A DNA stretch of 64,000 nucleotides, taken from DTU072 sp050309775. GTDB lineage: Bacteria > Bacillota > Clostridia > Christensenellales > DTU072. Shown here in pieces: positions 16,630-24,615 of the stretch; position 1 is the first letter of the stretch, and each line of letters starts with the position of its first letter. The notes below the pieces were generated by a model that saw only the letters and a program-made list of their open reading frames with translations, did not search any database and was not told the origin of the DNA. The translations under genes and the position numbers were made by a program. Location: contig JBNRMV010000008.1 of NCBI GenBank assembly GCA_050309775.1, forward strand, positions 1 to 64,000. The letters are read 5' to 3'.

Positions 16630-16702
16630 TTCTCCTTAAAGATACAAGGTTATTAAAAAATTGGAATATAGCGCCTAAAGAAGGCGGGGAGCGGAATTCA
16701 AT

Positions 16703-17854
16703 ATGGTTGACGTTGCTGTAATCGGTGTAGGACGTATGGGTAGCGTTCACGCAAGAAATTTAAAGAAAAAAAAGGTGAAAGGCGCAAAACTGGTTGCAAT
16801 ATGCGATGTGCAGAAGCAAGCGTGTTCAAATTTCTGTGAGAAACACGGCGGCATACCTTGTTATGAAGATTATCAGATTATGCTTAAGGAAATAAAACCT
16901 CAAGCCGTTATTATCGCAACTCAGCACTATTTTCATACTAATATAGCCGAATACTGCATCGAACAAGGCGTTCATGTCCTAGTAGAAAAACCCGTGGGAG
17001 TAACTACTCAAGATGTAAAAAAGCTGATTGCCGTATCACAGGCGCATGCCGAAGTCAAAGCTGCGGTTATGTATAACCAGCGTACAAACCCCCTTTATGC
17101 AAAAGCTAAACGCTTAGTCGAAAGCGGCGCGCTGGGAAAAATCGTACGCATTAATTACATAATAACCGACTGGTATCGTTCACAAAACTACTACAATCAA
17201 GGGGGATGGCGAGCCAGTTTTTGGGGTGAAGGTGGCGGAGCTTTAATAAATCAATGTATACATCAGCTTGACCTTTTGCAATGGATTATAGGTATGCCCA
17301 AAAGCATATCAGCAAAAGCCTTTACAAAAAATCGTAATATTACAGTAGAAAACGACGTTACCGCCCTATTGCGTTATAAAGATGACGTCTTTTGTAATTT
17401 TTCTGCAAGCACCCACGAACTAAAAGGTACCAACCGTTTGGAAATATCAGGGGATAAAGGACGAATCGTTATAGACGGTAAAAAAATGAAACACTATGCC
17501 TTCGATAAAAGTGAGGACGAGGTAAATTCTTGCACACGAAACGTTTATGGTACTGTAAATTGCAAAACAACAAGATACCGCTATTTTAGCTTATCAGTCT
17601 CAATTTTAGGCGAGCAATGCAGGCTAATTCAAAATTTTGTAAATTCCTTGAATAAGAACTCCCCACTACTTTCTCCGATAACAGACGGCCTTAATGCGGT
17701 GGAAATAATTAATGCCGCTTATCTTTCGGTTTGGGAAAACAAAGAGATAGAAATACCAATAGACGACTTACATTATTCCGAGATGCTATTATCAAAAATA
17801 GATGAAGAGAAATTATTTTTATCAAATAAGGATATTAATAATAAAACTAAATGA
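16703..17854 (+). CDS. Gfo/Idh/MocA-family oxidoreductase
   Basis: 383 residues. MVDVAVIGVGRMGSVHARN is a canonical dinucleotide-binding start, VLVEKPVGVTTQDV carries the catalytic-region Lys, and GGGALINQCIHQLDLLQWI is the C-terminal-domain block with His. It is transcribed alone, divergently from the SDR/Gfo operon. No inositol dehydrogenase gene (iolG) is seen in the inositol operon at 57.8-64 kb; this or the neighbouring Gfo proteins could supply that activity, but nothing in the sequence proves it. Confidence 0.9.
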   Translation: MVDVAVIGVGRMGSVHARNLKKKKVKGAKLVAICDVQKQACSNFCEKHGGIPCYEDYQIMLKEIKPQAVIIATQHYFHTNIAEYCIEQGVHVLVEKPVGVTTQDVKKLIAVSQAHAEVKAAVMYNQRTNPLYAKAKRLVESGALGKIVRINYIITDWYRSQNYYNQGGWRASFWGEGGGALINQCIHQLDLLQWIIGMPKSISAKAFTKNRNITVENDVTALLRYKDDVFCNFSASTHELKGTNRLEISGDKGRIVIDGKKMKHYAFDKSEDEVNSCTRNVYGTVNCKTTRYRYFSLSVSILGEQCRLIQNFVNSLNKNSPLLSPITDGLNAVEIINAAYLSVWENKEIEIPIDDLHYSEMLLSKIDEEKLFLSNKDINNKTK

Positions 17855-17991
17855 ATTTTTAGAAGAAGTCATTTTGAATTTAGAAAAACATACAAGAACT
17901 CGAAGATCTTTTCTCCGCCTGACACCGCAAGCAAATTGCTGCCATTAGTGACTCTCACAAGTAATAGAGCCATTTCTTTGAAAGCATTACG

Positions 17992-18110
17992 CTACACAAA
18001 AGTCTTCACAACTTCTGCGGCGCGCTTGCGGCATCTGACGTATACGCATCTGCGCCGATGTAATCGGCAAACTCCTGCGTAACGGGAGCTCCTCCCACCA
18101 TAACCTTGAC
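17992..18110 (-). pseudogene. C-terminal remnant of a corrinoid (B12-binding) methyltransferase subunit
   Basis: The minus strand reads VKVMVGGAPVTQEFADYIGA followed by DAYTSDAASA. After a one-base loss it continues AEVVKTFV and stops at 17992. VMVGGAPVTxEFA-IGADxY-DAA is the end of MtaC/MttC-type corrinoid proteins. Only about 40 residues survive and the frame is broken. It sits just downstream of promoter module B. The rest of 17855-18430 holds no gene. Confidence 0.8.
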
Positions 18111-18161
18111 TTATTGCACTTTGCCACCTTGGCCAAAGCATTTATACTCTTATACTTTTAT

Positions 18162-18222
18162 ATTGTACTATATTATTTCTTAGGATTCTATATAATAAAT
18201 CGGATATTTTAAAAATTACATG
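18162..18222 (-). promoter_or_regulatory. Shared promoter module B (in front of the corrinoid relic)
   Basis: Minus strand: CATGTAAT (18222-18215), GATTTATTATATAGAAT with TAGAAT at 18190-18185, 17-bp spacer, TACAAT (18167-18162). Upstream boxes are 13 rather than 15 bp apart. Its gene has been lost. Confidence 0.6.
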
Positions 18223-18314
18223 TTTTTAGCCTATAAAAGTTTAAAATTCCAAACAAATACAAACTACAATTACCTATACCAGAAGTTTTTATTAAATTTG
18301 TGAATGATTCGTTA

Positions 18315-18348
18315 AATAAGCCGTTTGTCTAGTGACAAACGGCTTATT
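18315..18348. terminator. Bidirectional hairpin terminator
   Basis: AATAAGCCGTTTGTC (18315-18329), 4-base loop, exact complement to 18348. It lies just beyond the 3' end of the chimeric tape-measure gene. Confidence 0.75.
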
Positions 18349-18430
18349 TGTGCATGCTTTTAGAAAGCATTTTTCATAGAGTTATTGAATTAAAGCTTTG
18401 ATTTTTTACCAACATTATTTAAATTAAAAG

Positions 18431-19906
18431 TCAATATTCAATAACAAGTTCTCCGCCAAGTTTAAGAGTCCTGATATCAGCTTGCCTTTCTTTTAGTTCC
18501 TCGCCATTAAACATTACTCTACGTATATGTTTAGATTCGTCTCGCCCGACTACTTTTATCGTCAATTTATTGTCAAGCATAATCGTAGCCTCATCAACTT
18601 GAGGACTACCGACAAGCACTTCGTTCGCCGCTACCGCAAGTAATATCGGTTGTAACGGGATGCTTGCTGCGCTTACAGCACCTACACCGCCCGCTGCTCC
18701 GTAGCTTGCTATCGTTATTGCTTTTACTACTCCGACTATCGCGGTAATCACCGATATGATTTTAGGCAGTATTATAATAAGCATTAGCAAGAAAAACACA
18801 AAGTTTAGTTGTGCGGGGCTCATGTTTGCAAACCACTCCGCAACCGTCGTAAGTATTGGAATTATTGTTGTTTGAGCTATCTCGATAAGCTGAAGTATTA
18901 CGGGAAGCAGTGCGACCATTATTTCCGCGCTTGCTGCCGCTAACTGTTGCTTGACGTTGTCCATTTGGTCGGCAACCATTCCCGCTTGCGCTGCCGATTG
19001 GCTCGATATAATTCCGCTTGCCTCTAACTGTGAATTATAGTCTGCTATCTCTTGGCTTGTAAGCCCCGCCACCATTGCAACGTTCAAACCGTTTTCGCCG
19101 AATATGATTTGCGCTAAACTCGCCCGCTCGGTTTCGTCCGAAACAAGCCGCAATGTCGCCACCATTTCGTTGTATACCTGTACAGCTGTTTTTTGTCGTC
19201 CTGCCGCGTCGGCTGTCGATACCCCTAGCCTTTGAAGTGTTTCAAGGTGCGCCGTTCCTCGCCCCTTAGCAATAGATGTCAAAACGCTACCCATACTCGA
19301 AAGGGCTTTGTCATAGTTTTTAGCGTCGTCCGTGCCTTTTGCATAAAGGTTGCGCTGAATTTGCAATTGCTCCGCCGAAATTCTAAACTTCTTGCTTGTA
19401 TCGTCTAACTCATCGCCTATTGCCACAAATGCACTCGCTGCCGCTACAAGCGTTGTCAAAACTACCGTAGCCGCCCTTGACAGTTTTTGCGCCGCTGATT
19501 GCGCCTTGTTCATATTAGAGGTGAGTTTGTCAAAGCCCGCCGCTGTTTGGTCTACTTTCATTTTGGCGGTTTTTTGTATTTCGCTGTTTAGTGCCTTTAC
19601 CTCGTTTTCCGCCTTAAGAACAGCGAGTTCTATCTTTTTATATTCCGCTGCCGACAAGTCGCCCCGCGCCATCGCCTTGTTTGCTTCGTCCTGCTTTTGC
19701 TTTAAGAGTGCAACCTTTTGCGCTGCCGTCCCCACGGTGTTTTGCATAATCTGCATTTTCCGCTCGACCGTTTCCGCCGACTTCGGGTCTAACTTCAACG
19801 CCTTGTCGAGTTCCTTTGTTTCAGCAGTCGAGGCTTTCAGCGTCTTGTTCAAGCCTTTTACCTTAAGGTCTATTTCCTCTAAGGAACGTCCGATTTCCGT
19901 AGCCAA
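18431..19906 (-). CDS. Phage tail tape-measure protein fused to a GH92 mannosidase C-terminus (chimera)
   Basis: 491 residues. Residues 1-~425 are a tape-measure protein: an N-terminal coiled coil (IDLKVKGLNKTLKASTAETK), a GDELDDTSKKFRISAEQLQ block, GLTSQEIADYNSQLEASG, and several hydrophobic segments ending SIPLQPILLAVAA. The last 64 residues switch without a frame break to NEVLVGSPQVDEATIMLDNK followed by a GELVIEY end. These align with the C-terminus of the GH92 protein at 38814-40778 (NQVLIGSPQFDEATLSLEKA and GELLIKY). The join is near 18626. This is a deletion fusion between a prophage tail gene and a lost GH92 gene. Neither activity is likely to be normal: the tape measure is short and the mannosidase lacks its catalytic part. 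Confidence 0.85.
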   Translation of the reverse strand: MATEIGRSLEEIDLKVKGLNKTLKASTAETKELDKALKLDPKSAETVERKMQIMQNTVGTAAQKVALLKQKQDEANKAMARGDLSAAEYKKIELAVLKAENEVKALNSEIQKTAKMKVDQTAAGFDKLTSNMNKAQSAAQKLSRAATVVLTTLVAAASAFVAIGDELDDTSKKFRISAEQLQIQRNLYAKGTDDAKNYDKALSSMGSVLTSIAKGRGTAHLETLQRLGVSTADAAGRQKTAVQVYNEMVATLRLVSDETERASLAQIIFGENGLNVAMVAGLTSQEIADYNSQLEASGIISSQSAAQAGMVADQMDNVKQQLAAASAEIMVALLPVILQLIEIAQTTIIPILTTVAEWFANMSPAQLNFVFFLLMLIIILPKIISVITAIVGVVKAITIASYGAAGGVGAVSAASIPLQPILLAVAANEVLVGSPQVDEATIMLDNKLTIKVVGRDESKHIRRVMFNGEELKERQADIRTLKLGGELVIEY

Positions 19907-19935
19907 AAGTCACCACCTCCTTGTTTTGGGTATGA

Positions 19936-19963
19936 AAAAAGCACCTCCTAAGAAGTGCTTTTT
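19936..19963. terminator. Hairpin terminator between the NERD and tape-measure genes
   Basis: AAAAAGCAC (19936-19944) pairs with GTGCTTTTT (19955-19963). A/T runs on both sides allow use in either direction. Confidence 0.7.
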
Positions 19964-19971
19964 ATCAAAAT

Positions 19972-20703
19972 CTATTTTCCCCTAAATTTGCATTTAGGGT
20001 AATTACTACATCCTAAAAAATCACCGTATTGCCCTTTTCGATGAAGTAGTTTTCCCCCGCATTTTGGACAAACCATATTTGCCACTTTTTCGTCATAAAC
20101 TTGCATTCGTTCTTTTATGTCTTTAACATGCTGTTTATGCACCTCAAACCCTTTTAAAGAAATTCCTTTTATCTTTTCCATAACTTCATTTATTTGTTGC
20201 GGATCAATAACTTTCTCTTTATGAGATTTTATATATTTATTTACATCCCCTATGTATCCTACGAAGGTGTCGGTTTCTACCTTTAGTTTACTGTTTCCCG
20301 AAAAAGCTATAATAGATACATACTTGTAATCACCTATAATCTTTTTGAGAGAATAAATGTGCCCACGATTTTGCTTTATCGGGCTATAAAACTCATTACG
20401 ACTTTTACCTAAATATTGGGTGAACTTTTCAGAATTTTCTTTGCCATAAATTGTTCCGCTATAATCTTTAGTTTCAATAACAAAAATGCCATAGGGTGAT
20501 ACTACTAAATGGTCAACTTGAACTGTTTTTTCGCCATCATCAAAAGTTAAATCGTGTATCGTTCTAAATTCTTTTCTTAAAAATTTTAGCACAAGCTTTG
20601 TAACGAACTCCCCCAAAGCACCTTTTTTCAAGGTTTTTAAATATATATATATTAACCCTAACAGTGCAACAAAAACAATAAGCAAAATTTGCCAAATCTT
20701 CAT
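19972..20703 (-). CDS. NERD-domain nuclease-related protein with C-terminal zinc ribbon
   Basis: 243 residues. One N-terminal membrane helix (residues 4-22). The NERD domain at about 30-140 has GALGEFVTKLVL, then VQVDHLVVSPYGIFVIETKD with the D...E-x-K residues of the restriction-endonuclease-like fold. The C-terminus has CPKCGGKLLHRKG-YGDFLGCSNYPKC, a topoisomerase-type zinc finger. Such proteins are suspected DNA-processing or defence-linked nucleases. It is flanked by phage tail genes and has its own terminator, so it looks like cargo ('moron') in the prophage remnant. Start at 20703 with AGGAGAAT upstream. Confidence 0.87.
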   Translation of the reverse strand: MKIWQILLIVFVALLGLIYIYLKTLKKGALGEFVTKLVLKFLRKEFRTIHDLTFDDGEKTVQVDHLVVSPYGIFVIETKDYSGTIYGKENSEKFTQYLGKSRNEFYSPIKQNRGHIYSLKKIIGDYKYVSIIAFSGNSKLKVETDTFVGYIGDVNKYIKSHKEKVIDPQQINEVMEKIKGISLKGFEVHKQHVKDIKERMQVYDEKVANMVCPKCGGKLLHRKGQYGDFLGCSNYPKCKFRGK

Positions 20704-20767
20704 ATTATTCTCCTTGAAACTTTAATAACCATTGCTTTATTATAACAACAAAAATAGCACCCGTCTA

Positions 20768-21043
20768 TTATATCTTTCCTAAAAAGCGTTTTACCGCACG
20801 GTCGTCTAAGCCTTTTAGCTTTTTGACCGCTTTTGTCATGAAGCGGCGCGGCTTTATTGTGCTTGTCCCGCTGTTTAGAATGTTGGCTATTTTCGCATAG
20901 GGTATACCGTCGGGTGCGTTGCCCTCGTATTCCAAACGGTAGCCATAACGGTTGCGCTCGCTAATGCTTGACCTTTTGAGGCTTGCTTTTAGTCCGCCTG
21001 TATTTTGCGGGGTGTTGTCTATAAAGGTCGCTTGCCGCCCTGT
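20768..21043 (-). pseudogene. HK97 gp10-like phage tail protein, 5'-truncated
   Basis: A frame without a start, open from 21043 to the stop at 20770-20768: FIDNTPQNTGGLKAS, then YGYRLEYEGNAPDGIPYAKI followed by NILNSGTSTIKPRRFMTKAV. This 'TPxxTGxLK...GIPYAxIANxLxxGTSxIKPxxF' pattern is that of HK97 gp10-family head-tail or tail-completion proteins. Its N-terminus has been replaced by the head of a LuxR-type gene. Confidence 0.82.
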
Positions 21044-21269
21044 CTATTTTTTCGATAACCTCGGAGAAAGAGTTCCAGAAGAAAGGCAATACGTTCTTCT
21101 CGGACAGAAAGTTGATATAAAAGGCGTTGCACTCTGTAATAGCCACATAATCCTTTACTGCCGTGGTTTTACCATATCCGATGGGAGCCTCTATTATGGA
21201 AATATGGTATTTTAAGATGTTTTTTAATTCCGAATTGAGACGCTGTCTTTCAACCTTTACCCCTTTCAT
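20961..21269 (-). pseudogene. N-terminal fragment of a LuxR/MalT-type ATPase regulator
   Basis: 102-residue frame. The first ~76 residues (QRLNSELKNILKYHISIIEA, then PIGYGKTTAVKDY with a P-loop, and FYINFLSEKNVLPFFW) match the ATPase head of MalT-like LuxR regulators. From about 21042 downward the same DNA is read out of frame through the gp10 gene, giving a nonsense tail. The intact family has 700-900 residues. This marks the second edge of the prophage remnant. Confidence 0.75.
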
Positions 21270-21536
21270 CTACCTTATCCTATAAAAAATTATTTTTTTT
21301 TGTTAAGACACAAGATTTGATAGGTTGTTGAACCTTAAAGAAATTATAATATAATGTCCGTGCAAATGCAAATTTTATCCCTGCATCTCATATTTTTCAT
21401 CCCTTGTTGTGAAGTATATATAATTCTTATTGTTGACAAACAGAAAGAGACGCTAGACACCTAATCGGCATTACTATAAAAATACTGTAACCCATAATTT
21501 TTACGCAAAAAATTTTTTCAAGTAGCAAATTTTTTG

Positions 21537-21566
21537 TTGACAAAGTTTTATTATTTCGAATATAAT
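21537..21566 (+). promoter_or_regulatory. Promoter of the ammonium transporter gene
   Basis: TTGACA (21537-21542), 18-bp spacer, TATAAT (21561-21566). Predicted start near 21573, giving a leader of about 200 nt before the ATG at 21777. The rest of 21270-21536 shows no gene. Confidence 0.8.
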
Positions 21567-21577
21567 AGCAACATAGC

Positions 21578-21616
21578 AAAGGTGCTGCGGCGTATGCCGA
21601 CAGCACCTTTTGTTTT
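21578..21616 (+). terminator. Leader hairpin 1 of amt (possible attenuator)
   Basis: AAAGGTGCTG (21578-21587) pairs with CAGCACCTTT (21601-21610), with an inner CGGC/GCCG stem, then TGTTTTAT. It begins only about 5 nt after the predicted transcription start and looks like an intrinsic terminator. Confidence 0.6.
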
Positions 21617-21681
21617 ATATCGGTAGTATGGCATGCTGCGGCTTGTTATGTTATCGAGAATTTATCCTTAAGGCACAAAGG

Positions 21682-21727
21682 CGTGTATTTATTATTGGTC
21701 CGTAATAAATACACGTCTTTAATTTTA
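21682..21727 (+). terminator. Leader hairpin 2 of amt
   Basis: CGTGTATTTATTA (21682-21694) pairs exactly with 21703-21715, followed by TCTTTAATTTT. A second terminator-like hairpin before the start codon implies controlled read-through. Confidence 0.6.
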
Positions 21728-21776
21728 TACACGAGAAACAATATGGACCAAAGATTTTATTCAGGAGGATTATAAT

Positions 21777-23513
21777 ATGGACATGACTATGATAGTTGAT
21801 ACCCTATGGGTAGTTTTTGCCGCCGTGCTGGTTTTCTTTATGAACCTGGGTTTTGCGTCGGTTGAAGCGGGATTTGCAAGGTCGAAAAATACCGTTAACA
21901 TCCTATCAAAAAACTTTATCGTTTTTGCGGTATCTTCTCTCGGCTTTATGCTGCTCGGCTGGGGGTTGATGTTTGGCGGAGACAATCCGTTCATCGGAAC
22001 GGAACAGCTTTTTATAATGGGAAGAGACAACTCTTTTTATAACAATACCCTCACTGCCTCTGTGCCGTTTTGGGGAAAGTTCTTTTTCCAATTGGTGTTC
22101 TGCGGTACCGCAGCGACCATAGTTTCGGGAGCCGTTGCAGAGCGCATAAAGTACCTATCCTTTATACTGTTTTCTTTCATTTTGACTCTTGTGATTTATC
22201 CGATTATCGGGCATTGGATTTGGGGCGGCGGTTGGCTTGCCAAGCTGGGATTTATGGATTTCGCCGGCGACACGGTGGTGCATTCAGTTGGCGGCTGGGC
22301 GGCGCTTGCCGGAGCAATGATACTTGGTCCGCGTCACGGAAAGTACGATAAAAAAGGAAAACCCAAGGCAATCCCCGGGCATAGCATGTCTTTGGCGGTT
22401 ATCGGTCTATTTGTTCTGTGGCTGGGCTGGTTCGGCTTCAATCCCGGCTCCACGATGAGTTTTCAAAACCCTGCAGATGTCGTACATATAATAGTAACGA
22501 CGAACACTTCGGCTATTGCCGCCGTTATTACTTCCACCGTAGCGTCATGGGCATTCATAGGCAAGCCGGATCTTGGAATGACCATTAACGGTTGCCTTGC
22601 CGGGCTTGTGGCGATAACGGGCGGCTGCGCATATGTCAGCGTGGGAAGTTCAATGATTATAGGCGCAATTGCCGGAATAATCGTTGTATTCTCTGTCCTT
22701 CTCTTTGACAAAATAAAAATTGACGATCCCGTAGGCGCTACCTCGGTGCACTTGGTCTGCGGAGTATTCGGAACGCTCTGCATCGGACTTTTTGCGCAGG
22801 AAGGAGTAACAAGCCTTTCCACCGTCAACGGTCTGTTTTTTGGTGGCGGATTCAGACTCCTTGGAGTCGAAACGCTGGGCGCTCTTGCCGTCGGCGCATT
22901 TGTGTTCTCTACATCCGCGCTTGTCTGGTTAGCGCTCAAAAAGACTGTCGGCATCCGCGTAAGTCTCAATGAAGAACTCAGGGGACTGGATATCGGCGAG
23001 CACGGAAACGAAGCATATCCCGATTTTGCATTGGTAGCTCCCATTATCGCCGCAACTGCGCCAAACGGAGATGCAGTTTTTTCACTTGAAGAGAAAGAAC
23101 CCGCCCAAACTGTGCCGATGGAAACCGCCATTCCCGTGGTAAAACGCGTGCGGAAGGGAGCAAAGATGACAAAGGTTACTGTTATCACAAATCAGGATAA
23201 ATTTACCGAACTTCAAGCGGCGCTTGACAATATCGGCATAACCGGCTTGACGGTTACAAATGTGCTTGGATACGGCATACAAAAAGGATACACTGAATTT
23301 TATCGCGGAGCGCCGGTAAAAACGCGGCTGCTTCCCAAAGTTCAAGTAGACATCATCGTATGCAAAATACCCACCGAAACAGTAATTGACGCCATCAAAA
23401 AAGCGCTATACACTGGCAACATGGGCGACGGCAAAATATTCATTTATGATGTCGAAAATGTCATACGAATTCGCACAGGAGACGCAGGCTACGACGCGCT
23501 GCAAGACGAATAG
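21777..23513 (+). CDS. amt: Ammonium transporter fused to a C-terminal PII signalling domain
   Basis: 578 residues. Residues 1-~410 are an Amt channel of about 11 membrane helices, with FAGDTVVHSVGGWAALAGAM (Amt signature, pore His) and GHSMSLAVIGLFVLWLGWFG. A ~50-residue charged linker leads to a PII domain from about 462: TKVTVITNQDKFTELQAAL, T-loop GIQKGYTEFYRGAPVKTRLL, and YTGNMGDGKIFIYDVENVIR. The T-loop has no Tyr at the classic uridylylation position, as in many Clostridia. The PII domain probably plugs the channel in response to ATP/ADP and 2-oxoglutarate. AGGAGG lies just before the ATG. Confidence 0.95.
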   Translation: MDMTMIVDTLWVVFAAVLVFFMNLGFASVEAGFARSKNTVNILSKNFIVFAVSSLGFMLLGWGLMFGGDNPFIGTEQLFIMGRDNSFYNNTLTASVPFWGKFFFQLVFCGTAATIVSGAVAERIKYLSFILFSFILTLVIYPIIGHWIWGGGWLAKLGFMDFAGDTVVHSVGGWAALAGAMILGPRHGKYDKKGKPKAIPGHSMSLAVIGLFVLWLGWFGFNPGSTMSFQNPADVVHIIVTTNTSAIAAVITSTVASWAFIGKPDLGMTINGCLAGLVAITGGCAYVSVGSSMIIGAIAGIIVVFSVLLFDKIKIDDPVGATSVHLVCGVFGTLCIGLFAQEGVTSLSTVNGLFFGGGFRLLGVETLGALAVGAFVFSTSALVWLALKKTVGIRVSLNEELRGLDIGEHGNEAYPDFALVAPIIAATAPNGDAVFSLEEKEPAQTVPMETAIPVVKRVRKGAKMTKVTVITNQDKFTELQAALDNIGITGLTVTNVLGYGIQKGYTEFYRGAPVKTRLLPKVQVDIIVCKIPTETVIDAIKKALYTGNMGDGKIFIYDVENVIRIRTGDAGYDALQDE

Positions 23514-23829
23514 GGCATAGCGGAGGGCAATTATTTGTTGTTTCGTCGCCTTTTTGAAAAAATGGGATTTATGCCAGGAATAGGGGCTGTCATAACGGGC
23601 AGTCCCTCACAGCCTTAAAAATCTTAACAACCATTATTTTTTTATTGACCCCAATTAAACGTTTTTATTGTAAATTTTAATCTCTTTTCATCGTCTCTCT
23701 TGATTTCTTGACAATAATTCAGAGGCAGATTAGCTTTATTTTCTAATCTGCCTCATTGCTAACTTATTGTTAGTTAGTTTTTTATGCGCCGTTTGTGTGG
23801 AGGGTTGTCAAAAAAGTTTCAGTCTTTTT
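23514..23829. other. Intergenic region with a hairpin
   Basis: No gene is recognised. GAGGCAGATTAG (23722-23733) pairs with CTAATCTGCCTC (23743-23754), a strong stem between the convergent amt and EEP genes; its T-run is weak. It probably acts as a shared terminator. Confidence 0.5.
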
Positions 23830-24609
23830 TTAATGTTGTTTGAGTTCAACATCGGTCAATACGCCATAATGGTCGCTTATATAATTACCGCTGCGCCCTT
23901 TATAATTGAGAACACGGTAGCGGTCAACGGTAAAGGCGCGGTTAACAAATATGAAATCTATCGGGGAAAGATTGCCGTTGTATTTTCCGAAGTCGTGATA
24001 GGTAACATAAGGCACGGCGTCTTTTGCCAAAACAAAGGTATCATGAAGGACTGCGGATATTTTGCGATAGGGGTATTCGCTAATATCGCAATTAAAATCT
24101 CCGCAAAGAATAAACGGCAACTTTTCATAAATAGGCTGCAAATTGCAGAGCAAGCTGTCCGTATTGCGACGGCGCACATATTTTGAACGATTGTCCAAAT
24201 GCGTGCAAGCAAGTACAAATTCTGCGCCGCTGTCGTTCTCACGCAAATGAACATAAGTGCAAATGCGGTTGTGACACCTTGCAAACGGCACCTTGCTGAC
24301 CTTGTCGGGTGTATTTGTAAGCCAGAAGGTACGGTCGCTTATGTAGCTATATTTATCTTTTCGCCAACAAACCAAATTGTGTTCCCCGTTGCCGTTGCCG
24401 TCGCGCCCTTCTCCGGCAAAACCGTATTCAGCAAGCCGGCTGTCGGCAAGTATTGCCTTCCAGCCCGCCGTAACCTCTTGAAAACAGATTAAATCAGGGC
24501 AAACTTCTGCAATCAACGCAAACAGGTCTTCCTTGCGGTTGACATAATTTAATTCAGGGTATTCATGGCCGCCCTCTTTTGACAATAGATTTTGACTAAG
24601 TATTCTCAT
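23830..24609 (-). CDS. Endonuclease/exonuclease/phosphatase-family hydrolase
   Basis: 259 residues. EEP-fold landmarks in order: LICFQEV (metal-binding Glu), CTHLDNRSK, LPFILCGDFNCD, and ISDHYGVLTDV with the final Asp-His pair. The family includes metal-dependent phosphatases and nucleases. It lies 6 bp after uxaC on the same strand and is the last gene of the uronate operon, so the substrate may be a sugar- or nucleotide-phosphate rather than DNA. That is inference from position. Confidence 0.87.
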   Translation of the reverse strand: MRILSQNLLSKEGGHEYPELNYVNRKEDLFALIAEVCPDLICFQEVTAGWKAILADSRLAEYGFAGEGRDGNGNGEHNLVCWRKDKYSYISDRTFWLTNTPDKVSKVPFARCHNRICTYVHLRENDSGAEFVLACTHLDNRSKYVRRRNTDSLLCNLQPIYEKLPFILCGDFNCDISEYPYRKISAVLHDTFVLAKDAVPYVTYHDFGKYNGNLSPIDFIFVNRAFTVDRYRVLNYKGRSGNYISDHYGVLTDVELKQH

Positions 24610-24615
24610 ATTTCC

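Noticed and set aside
21578..21727. Classical riboswitch before amt
   Set aside because: No known riboswitch core is visible; only two simple hairpins are seen.
22463..23188. Long minus-strand frame inside amt
   Set aside because: Antisense to a clearly coding, highly conserved transporter; Pro/Ser/Thr-rich composition is typical of a shadow frame.
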